Assembly (NCBI GenBank): GCA_905373425.1
Contig: CAJPST010000067.1
Coordinates: 1-11,278, forward strand
Reading direction: 5' to 3'
DNA length: 11,278 nt
From: an uncultured Mesocricetibacter sp.
GTDB lineage: Bacteria > Pseudomonadota > Gammaproteobacteria > Enterobacterales > Pasteurellaceae
Shown here: in pieces, positions 6,856-11,278 of the stretch
Layout of the letters: every line of letters begins with the position of its first letter
Position numbering within the stretch: the first letter of the stretch is position 1
Notes under the pieces: generated by a model
Seen by the model: the letters and a program-made list of their open reading frames with translations, nothing else
What the model was told of the DNA's origin: nothing
Databases searched by the model: none
Position numbers and translations under genes: made by a program

Positions 6856-8820
6856 CTAAATTTTTTGCAACAAATTTCCTACTTCCGCACGGCATTGTCG
6901 TAACCACTGTTTTTTAGCATCGATTTGCTCGTTTTTTTGCTGTTGATTACAATATTTTTCCAACAACGGACAATGTTGCCCTCCATAAACCGCCAATAAC
7001 CGTCTGATTGCAGGCAGGCTTGAAGATAAAGTGCGGTTAAAATCGGCAAAGTTTTGTAAAATCTGCCAATCGCTTTGGTTTAGCTGCCAATCAGGAGGAA
7101 AAGGAAATTTTTCTGCCAACGGATGAAAAGATAATCCGATATTACGCCGAAAATCACGGGCAACCTTATCCGTCAATATATTGCCCGCCTCAGTCAATGG
7201 GCGTAAAGCAAGCGTCGTATAACAGCCACTGCTGGATTCTTTGTGTTCGCCTAACAACACCAAAACAAAACCGCATTGTTGCCAAAAGTGTGCCAACTCC
7301 GTGGTATAACCGAAACTAACAGACAAAAAATCCACCTCGGCCGCCATGGCAAAATATTCGATTAATCGTTTGCCGATGCCTTTTTGTTGCCATTTAGGCT
7401 GCACGGCAATACGGGAAATGCGTAATGAAGTCAATGCACAAGCTTGCGGTAAATCATATTGAAACGCCAACATCTGCGCTGCCAAATTGCCACGCGGACG
7501 GCGCACCCCACGACAAATATCCCGAATCAATTGCCCATCGCACAAACCGCCTTCTTCCGTTGCCCACACACAACCTAGCAATCCATCAGCACTTTCCGCT
7601 AATAGAAAACGCTGTTGTGGTGCATCAAACAAACGACGTAAATCCAAAGGTGAAGTGCGATAATGCGCAAGGGTGAGCAAACCATAGAATCCGTATAAAG
7701 TTTCGGTTTGTTTAATCAGTTCCGCTTGTGACACGAAACGCATTTGAATGTCGGCGTTTTCGGTATAATCGGGTTGAGGCAGTTCATCTTCTGCTTGTAG
7801 TAATAATAAGTCATCAATGAAGGCTTCCAACAAATCCCCTTGCGCCCAACGTAGCGGTTTGGTCAACCCGAACTGTTGAAAAGTGCGGTCAATATTTTTC
7901 ATAAATTTTAATACGAAGCCGCGCCCCGAGCCTTCATAGCTGTGAATAGTCGTGGTGCAAAGAATATGACGGAAAGCAGATGTGAGGCAATTTAACAAAT
8001 CCAGCGGAATCATCGCGGCTTCGTCAATCAACAACCAATCTTGTTCAAATAATCGAGGATTTTGTCTAATTTGACGACAAAGTTCATCGGGAGCAATAAA
8101 TTCAGGTTCGGTAACCGCAAAATCTTGTAAAATTTTGACCGCACTTTTATTCGGTGCGGTCAGAATCACACGCAAAACGGATTGTAATTCACGCGCAAGA
8201 AAACCGGCTAAAGCTGATTTTCCGCGCCCGCGTTTGGCTGTGACCAAATACATTTCCGCTTCACGTTTTAAAATTTGTCTAAGAACAGCCTGTTGTTCAT
8301 CCGTAGGTTGTCGAGTGGCGAAAACAAGTTCTTTTTCGACCACACTTTGTGGCTTTATTATCTCTGAGCCTATTTCTCTTGGTAATACTGTTACCAACTG
8401 CGATTCCCGATAAACAGGAATCTGATATTTTGCTACGTTCTGTTTAAAAAACCTCAAAAAGTGCGGTGTAAAAATCGGCTGTTTTTCACCGTTAGGGTTT
8501 TCACCGCTCCAGCGCAAACTGTCTCCGTCCCGCCATTCGGTTAGATCATCCCAATGGTTAAATAACATCAGCAACACACCGCCCGCTCTCAACGTGCCGC
8601 CCGCCATTGCCAATGCTTCTAAATTCAACGCACTGCGCGCGTCATAGAGAATCCAATCAAATTCCTGTCCGAGCAAGTTTCTGGCTTTAAAGAAATTTTT
8701 GTCATCTAAAACTACCGTGGTTTTGCCCGTTTCCACAGATGAAAAAAATGTGCGGACTTGCTCATCAAGCCAATCATCCGAACCAGCTAAAATGACGATT
8801 TGGCGTGCGGGTAAAATCAA
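6856..8820 (-). CDS. tmcA: tRNA(Met) cytidine acetyltransferase TmcA
   Basis: TmcA uses acetyl-CoA and ATP to form N4-acetylcytidine at the wobble position (C34) of elongator tRNA-Met. The 654 residues, near the 671 of E. coli, show an N-terminal domain (1 to about 165), an RNA helicase-like ATPase domain with P-loop GRGKS (198-202) and Walker B LLIDEAA (263-269), a GNAT acetyltransferase domain with RIAVQPKWQQKGIGKRL (470-486), and a C-terminal tRNA-binding region. The start is a TTG at 8820, two bases after the ybeY stop, with GAGGA six bases upstream; no ATG in frame lies nearby. Tight spacing implies co-translation with ybeY. Four uptake signals lie inside the gene, one of them in an inverted pair. 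Confidence 0.95.
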   Translation of the reverse strand: MILPARQIVILAGSDDWLDEQVRTFFSSVETGKTTVVLDDKNFFKARNLLGQEFDWILYDARSALNLEALAMAGGTLRAGGVLLMLFNHWDDLTEWRDGDSLRWSGENPNGEKQPIFTPHFLRFFKQNVAKYQIPVYRESQLVTVLPREIGSEIIKPQSVVEKELVFATRQPTDEQQAVLRQILKREAEMYLVTAKRGRGKSALAGFLARELQSVLRVILTAPNKSAVKILQDFAVTEPEFIAPDELCRQIRQNPRLFEQDWLLIDEAAMIPLDLLNCLTSAFRHILCTTTIHSYEGSGRGFVLKFMKNIDRTFQQFGLTKPLRWAQGDLLEAFIDDLLLLQAEDELPQPDYTENADIQMRFVSQAELIKQTETLYGFYGLLTLAHYRTSPLDLRRLFDAPQQRFLLAESADGLLGCVWATEEGGLCDGQLIRDICRGVRRPRGNLAAQMLAFQYDLPQACALTSLRISRIAVQPKWQQKGIGKRLIEYFAMAAEVDFLSVSFGYTTELAHFWQQCGFVLVLLGEHKESSSGCYTTLALRPLTEAGNILTDKVARDFRRNIGLSFHPLAEKFPFPPDWQLNQSDWQILQNFADFNRTLSSSLPAIRRLLAVYGGQHCPLLEKYCNQQQKNEQIDAKKQWLRQCRAEVGNLLQKI

Positions 8821-8822
8821 GG

Positions 8823-9290
8823 TTATTCCTCATCCGCCGCATAAGGATCGGCAAAACCGAGAGAAAGCATAATTTCGGTTTCCAGACCTTCCATTTCCTC
8901 GGCTTCGTCATCTTCAATGTGATCATAGCCCAGCAAATGCAGGCAACCGTGCACCACCATATGCGCCCAGTGCGCTTCAAGCGGCTTGCCTTGCTCGGTG
9001 GCTTCACGTTCGACCACTTGACGGCAAATGACTAAATCGCCAAGTAACGGCAATTCCACTTCATCAGGACACTCAAAAGGAAAGGACAACACATTGGTCG
9101 GTTTATCTTTGCCGCGATAAGTAAGATTTAAATCGTGGCTTTCCGCCTCATCTACAATACGGATAGTAATCTCAGGCTCAAGAGTTTGCGGACGTATTGC
9201 CGCATTCGCCCATTGTTGAATTTGCGTTTCGGTCGGCAAGTTATCGGTGTGTTGACAAGCGATTTGAAGATCGATGATTACGTTTTTCAT
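8823..9290 (-). CDS. ybeY: Endoribonuclease YbeY, rRNA maturation factor
   Basis: YbeY is a zinc-dependent single-strand endoribonuclease involved in 16S rRNA 3' end maturation and ribosome quality control. The 155-residue product carries the hallmark HGCLHLLGYDH (114-124), with metal ligands H114, H118 and H124 at the same numbers as in E. coli, and the upstream strand motif NVLSFPF (66-72). It is full length. The ATG at 9290 has GGAAA about seven bases upstream. A promoter with a perfect TATAAT lies just ahead. It is the first gene of an operon with tmcA, which begins two bases after its stop. I see no phoH-like ybeZ or lnt next to it, unlike the E. coli arrangement. Confidence 0.96.
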   Translation of the reverse strand: MKNVIIDLQIACQHTDNLPTETQIQQWANAAIRPQTLEPEITIRIVDEAESHDLNLTYRGKDKPTNVLSFPFECPDEVELPLLGDLVICRQVVEREATEQGKPLEAHWAHMVVHGCLHLLGYDHIEDDEAEEMEGLETEIMLSLGFADPYAADEE

Positions 9291-9330
9291 TTAAATTTCC
9301 GATAAATTAAGAGATTGAATCTGCCGCCAA

Positions 9331-9359
9331 ATTATATTGCTGTATGCGATATGCCGCAA
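9331..9359 (-). promoter_or_regulatory. Predicted sigma-70 promoter of ybeY-tmcA
   Basis: On the minus strand TTGCGG and a perfect TATAAT are separated by 17 bases. The predicted start is about 35 bases before the ybeY ATG. The promoter overlaps the antitoxin remnant on the other strand. Confidence 0.6.
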
Positions 9360-9473
9360 CTGTGTTTCTGCCTAATCATGAAATTTGAATCAGGCAACCA
9401 CACTCCCTTTCTTGCCTTTTTACAGCGCATTGCGGAAGGATTAGGAAAGAAGGTTTATGTGGAGTTTCAATAA
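9351..9473 (+). pseudogene. C-terminal remnant of an XRE/HigA-type antitoxin
   Basis: The plus-strand frame ending at TAA 9471-9473 encodes KFESGNHTPFLAFLQRIAEG followed by LGKKVYVEFQ. This matches the last third of XRE helix-turn-helix antitoxins, in which a recognition helix ends in a (R/K)xESG turn, then P-x-L-x-F-L-x-x-I-A-E-x-L-G and a final V-x-F strand. Only about 41 codons can be read from the ATG at 9351. Upstream, the frame (LPPNYIAVCDMPQ) does not look like the missing helices, and it meets a stop near 9303-9305. No toxin gene is adjacent. It is most likely debris from a lost toxin-antitoxin pair; a translated 41-residue protein is possible but I see no ribosome site for it. Confidence 0.6.
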
Positions 9474-9476
9474 GCA

Positions 9477-9541
9477 AAAGTGCGGTGAATTTTAAAAGTG
9501 TTTTTGAGGTTGAAAAACATTTGAAAAAATGACCGCACTTT
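9477..9541. terminator. Inverted uptake-signal pair, possible terminator
   Basis: AAAGTGCGGT (9477-9486) and ACCGCACTTT (9532-9541) can form a 10-bp stem around a 45-base loop. Inverted uptake signals after genes act as terminators in Pasteurellaceae, and this pair follows the stop of the minus-strand 304-residue gene by about 30 bases. The loop is long, so strong termination is doubtful. Confidence 0.45.
9498..9541 (+). repeat. 44-bp repeat, copy 1
   Basis: This stretch is 41/44 identical to 10737-10780 in the same orientation. It ends in an uptake signal (ACCGCACTTT). One frame reads VFEVEKHLKK-stop, while copy 2 reads VFEVEKRLKK-stop. Two of the three differences are silent in that frame, which hints that both derive from the 3' end of a coding sequence. 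Confidence 0.75.
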
Positions 9542-9570
9542 AACTATTAGTTATATTGGTGCGCGTCAGA

Positions 9571-10485
9571 TTATTTCCTTAAAAGTTTGCCTAATCCCAT
9601 GATAGTTTTTTTTGTCACTTTTTTCATTGGTTCATCGAGCAACTTATGCGGTGAAAAGAATGCCACTCCCTCGCTCAAACCATCGCTGACGGTTTCGATT
9701 AAATCCTGATTTATCGACGCATCAGGCGTGCGCGGGCGGATTTCACGTGTAATCGCATCGACATTAAAAATTTTCACTTCGTCTTTAATTTGGCAATAAA
9801 CCGAAATCACCGGAATTAAATAAAGCGAAACATTGAATTCTAATTCCTCATCAAGAATTTTGTAATCTTTCTTGTTTTTGTCATCATAAGGTTTTGCATA
9901 AATACGCTCTTCTAAAAACTCAAAAACATCTTTTACATAAAGTCGCTCAACGACTTGCTCTAACGAACAGCCTTTATCCCATTTTGCAATTTTTTTATCT
10001 ACATTTGCACTGATAATGGCTTCTTGATGTTTCTCTAAATACTTATTGAGTTTTTTATCAATGATATTATCCGGATATTCAAATATATACTCAAAATGCG
10101 CTTCTTCCTCACCTTTTTCGATAACCGGAACCGTAACTATATTATTTTTTACCGTGAAATGATCTTCACCGACTTTCATCGTTAAAATCTTTGATTGATT
10201 TTCTAATGAAACAGCTATTTCTTTTTTCGTGCTGAATTCAAATTTTACTTTGCGCGTAACATTAATTTTCCAAATTCCACAAAAATCGTGTTTTGTACTT
10301 TCCTTCGTAATATCTTCGCGATTGACTTTATGAAAACGCTGTAAAATGCTGGGATTTGTGAGGCTTTCAATCACGGTATCTTTTGCCCGCACATCACTTT
10401 CTTTTTGTTTATTAGTCACTTTGTAGATATTGATGTCATGACGAAAATGGGTCAATAATTGACCGCACTTGGTTACTTCAGGCAT
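9571..10485 (-). CDS. Hypothetical protein, 304 residues
   Basis: I do not recognise this protein. It is a 304-residue, Lys- and Glu-rich, apparently soluble protein with no signal peptide or clear membrane helix. The first 170 residues alternate charged and beta-branched residues (for example KVKFEFSTKKEIAVSLENQ, then the acidic run EKGEEEAHFEYIFEY), suggesting a beta-rich domain. A mixed region follows, with a short hydrophobic strand, VSLYLIPVISVYCQI (about 219-233), and a basic C-terminus, KKVTKKTIMGLGKLLRK. The ATG at 10485 has an excellent ribosome site, AAGGAG, five bases upstream. An uptake signal lies in codons 5-9, so the gene has taken on local sequence features. It stands alone between two 44-bp repeats, with a candidate TATAAT at 10577-10582 about 92 bases upstream. 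It could be a cargo gene of a mobile segment. Confidence 0.8.
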   Translation of the reverse strand: MPEVTKCGQLLTHFRHDINIYKVTNKQKESDVRAKDTVIESLTNPSILQRFHKVNREDITKESTKHDFCGIWKINVTRKVKFEFSTKKEIAVSLENQSKILTMKVGEDHFTVKNNIVTVPVIEKGEEEAHFEYIFEYPDNIIDKKLNKYLEKHQEAIISANVDKKIAKWDKGCSLEQVVERLYVKDVFEFLEERIYAKPYDDKNKKDYKILDEELEFNVSLYLIPVISVYCQIKDEVKIFNVDAITREIRPRTPDASINQDLIETVSDGLSEGVAFFSPHKLLDEPMKKVTKKTIMGLGKLLRK

Positions 10486-10576
10486 CGTTTCTCCTTAAAT
10501 ATTCAAATCCATCATCAATAAAATCATTCCTTCTTGTACTTTTTAGGAACAATCTAGCCCCCTTTATTGAGTATCA

Positions 10577-10582
10577 ATTATA
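10577..10582 (-). promoter_or_regulatory. Candidate -10 element for the 304-residue gene
   Basis: A perfect TATAAT on the minus strand lies about 92 bases before the ATG at 10485. No good -35 hexamer is visible at 16-18 bases (GTGTCA is the closest), so the call rests on the -10 alone. Confidence 0.35.
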
Positions 10583-10661
10583 ACTAAAATCCGCTTATCT
10601 GACACCTGATACTTCGCCCCCAACTGCTGAGCAAATAAACTTACACGCAATTCCCCATGCT

Positions 10662-10687
10662 GGCGCACGTCTCCGGACGTGAGTCCC
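10662..10687 (+). repeat. Short palindromic unit a
   Basis: GGCGC precedes a stem ACGTC-TCCG-GACGT, then GAGTCCC. It is one of five related units in 240 bases (a, e, d, c, b) built as a 5-6 bp stem with a TCCN tetraloop, usually preceded by GCGC and followed by GTGC or a variant. The hairpin is perfect at 10666-10681. Confidence 0.7.
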
Positions 10688-10702
10688 TTAAATTGAAGAT
10701 AC

Positions 10703-10727
10703 AAGCACGCGTCGGGAGATGCGCGCT
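10703..10727 (-). repeat. Short palindromic unit e
   Basis: On the minus strand this reads AGCGC, then GCATC-TCCC-GACGC, then GTGCTT. The arms have one mismatch, unlike the other units. The orientation is opposite to unit a. Confidence 0.6.
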
Positions 10728-10736
10728 ATCGCGGGT

Positions 10737-10780
10737 GTGTTTTTGAAGTGGAAAAACGTTTGAAAAAATGACCGCACTTT
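10737..10780 (+). repeat. 44-bp repeat, copy 2
   Basis: This is the second copy of the element at 9498-9541 (41/44 identical, same orientation), again ending in ACCGCACTTT. In frame it reads VFEVEKRLKK-stop. It is located upstream of the 304-residue gene and between palindromic units e and d. Confidence 0.75.
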
Positions 10781-10800
10781 TTAAAAACAAAATGATGGTT

Positions 10801-10845
10801 CAAGCGTCCTCGCTTGGGCCACATAAGCACAAGCGTGGACGCTTG
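10801..10845. repeat. Palindromic units d and c forming one long hairpin
   Basis: Unit d (AAGCG-TCCT-CGCTT, plus) and unit c (AAGCG-TCCA-CGCTT, minus) face each other. Each can form its own hairpin. Together CAAGCGTCC-t-CGCTTG and CAAGCG-t-GGACGCTTG pair as a 15-bp stem with one T-T mismatch around a 13-base loop, like a paired REP (BIME-like) arrangement. Confidence 0.7.
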
Positions 10846-10874
10846 CGCTATCTAGGACTTATATTTTAGGAAAA

Positions 10875-10898
10875 GGCACACGTTAGGAAACGTGCGCC
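10875..10898 (-). repeat. Short palindromic unit b
   Basis: On the minus strand this reads GGCGC, ACGTT-TCCT-AACGT, then GTGCC. It is closest to unit a (both start GGCGCACGT, with TCC in the loop). It abuts the extended -10 promoter of the right-hand gene. Confidence 0.65.
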
Positions 10899-10906
10899 AC
10901 CATGGA

Positions 10907-10915
10907 TGGTATAAT
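10907..10915 (+). promoter_or_regulatory. Extended -10 promoter for the right-hand ATPase gene
   Basis: TGGTATAAT is a perfect TGn-extended -10 element, which can work without a good -35; none is visible. The predicted start is near 10922, giving a leader of about 74 bases. A second TATAAT lies at 10941-10946 and could be an alternative. Confidence 0.5.
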
Positions 10916-10995
10916 AGAAATCATGTGATAAAATATCAAATATAATAAACTAATTTTTCTCAATTATTTAACTAACCTAACTGGAGCAAATTAAA

Positions 10996-11278
10996 ATGCC
11001 TTATAAATTTAGAAAAAACATTGAAATTGGTAAATTAGACGCTGAAACAGACTCATTTCTTGATTCTTGTTTCTATAAATCAGAGGTTTTTAAAGGTATT
11101 ATAAATTTTGATAATAGTGAACAAAATCCTGATTTTACTAGAAGAATTATTGTTGGCAGAACTGGAAGCGGGAAAACAGCATTACTGAAACAAATACTAA
11201 ATGATGAACACATTCGTAATCATGAAACTATTGAGGCTGAAAATACTGTTTTTGAGCATATTCAAAACAATGTTTTTA
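10996..11278 (+). CDS. P-loop ATPase, Sll1717-like N-terminus, 3' end cut by window
   Basis: The first 94 codons of a larger gene are visible. They read MPYKFRKNIEIGKLDAETDS at the start, then FLDSCFYKSEVFKGI, then FTRRIIVGRTGSGKTALLKQ, with a clear Walker A GRTGSGKT (residues 54-61). A short 'GKLDAE-D-FL---F' lead-in before a P-loop near residue 55 recalls the Sll1717-type P-loop ATPases, which occur in defence-like neighbourhoods; this family call is from memory of the pattern. Walker B and any effector domain are beyond the edge. GGAG lies nine bases before the ATG at 10996. The coding sequence is visibly more AT-rich than the core genes and has no uptake signal so far, both signs of recent acquisition. 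Confidence 0.75.
   Translation, partial: MPYKFRKNIEIGKLDAETDSFLDSCFYKSEVFKGIINFDNSEQNPDFTRRIIVGRTGSGKTALLKQILNDEHIRNHETIEAENTVFEHIQNNVF

Larger units (their letters stand above)
10564..10719 (-). pseudogene. Unrecognised ORF fragment read through a palindromic unit
   Basis: After an in-frame stop, a minus-strand frame of about 50 codons contains LTSGDVRQHGELRVSLFAQQ followed by LGAKYQVSDKRILVIIDTQ and a stop. The second half looks like real protein sequence (alternating hydrophobic and charged residues). The first half is encoded by palindromic unit a. There is no start codon with a ribosome site. It may be the tail of a lost gene or coding capacity carried by the repeat itself. Confidence 0.35.
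128..10779. repeat. DNA uptake signal sequences (13 perfect cores)
   Basis: AAGTGCGGT begins on the plus strand at 128, 932, 1774, 3514, 7029, 7881, 8459 and 9478. Its complement begins at 3546, 8138, 9532, 10462 and 10771. These are the Haemophilus-type recognition sites for natural transformation, and they place the window in the Pasteurellaceae. Most lie inside genes and encode recurring peptides such as L-T-A-L or K-S-A-V. None occurs between 3555 and 7028. Inverted pairs are at 3513-3555 (in rsmH), 8137-8161 (in tmcA, second arm degenerate) and 9477-9541. Confidence 0.95.
10486..10995. other. 510-bp gene-free stretch with repeats and promoters
   Basis: No convincing full gene lies here. 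It holds, from left to right, the leader and candidate promoter of the 304-residue gene, a minus-strand ORF fragment (10564-10719), palindromic units a and e, the second 44-bp repeat, palindromic units d, c and b, and two TATAAT elements ahead of the right-hand ATPase gene. Confidence 0.7.

Noticed and set aside
6656..6859. Plus-strand open frame over the small Cys protein and the tmcA end
   Set aside because: It is antisense to the well-initiated minus-strand small gene, is low in complexity and has no ribosome site.
10495..10533. Small leader ORF (MILLMMDLNI) before the 304-residue gene
   Set aside because: The only Shine-Dalgarno-like bases touch the ATG directly, leaving no workable spacing, and the peptide shows no regulatory codon run.
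9498..10780. A complete insertion sequence bounded by the 44-bp repeats
   Set aside because: The repeats are direct, there is no transposase between them, and no target duplication is visible.
10662..10898. A CRISPR array in the right-hand repeat region
   Set aside because: The units differ in arm sequence, alternate in orientation and have uneven spacing, with no spacers of constant length.

Overview
The window looks like a chromosomal segment from a Pasteurellaceae bacterium. It carries 13 perfect copies of the 9-base Haemophilus-type DNA uptake signal AAGTGCGGT (either strand), and its PBP3, RsmH and YbeY read as close relatives of the Haemophilus influenzae proteins. Aggregatibacter or a related Haemophilus is a reasonable guess; the species cannot be fixed from sequence alone.

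Layout, left to right. (1) 1-4657, all on the minus strand: the start of the division and cell wall (dcw) cluster, transcribed mraZ > rsmH > ftsL > ftsI > murE, with murE cut by the left edge. MraZ is the cluster regulator, RsmH methylates 16S rRNA, FtsL and FtsI (PBP3) act at the septum, and MurE adds diaminopimelate to the peptidoglycan precursor. A set of 10-bp-phased GTGG boxes, the expected MraZ operator, precedes mraZ, and a terminator-like hairpin lies between mraZ and rsmH. (2) 4855-6660: cstA, a CstA-family transporter, with a clear terminator after it and a perfect CRP palindrome before it. (3) 6643-9359: an operon ybeY > tmcA > a 56-residue Cys-containing protein. It combines RNA maturation and tRNA modification with an uncharacterised small protein whose stop codon lies inside the CRP site of cstA. 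(4) 9300-11278: an accessory-looking stretch. It holds the C-terminal remnant of an XRE-type antitoxin, a 304-residue gene I do not recognise, two 41/44-identical repeats flanking that gene, a cluster of five related short palindromes, and the first 94 codons of an AT-rich plus-strand P-loop ATPase cut by the right edge.

The core genes (1-9290) are ordinary. The less explained material is on the right: the palindrome family, the 44-bp repeats, the orphan 304-residue protein and the truncated ATPase, whose N-terminus resembles the Sll1717-type P-loop ATPases often seen in defence neighbourhoods. Calling it a defence island is inference, because most of the ATPase and everything after it lie outside the window.
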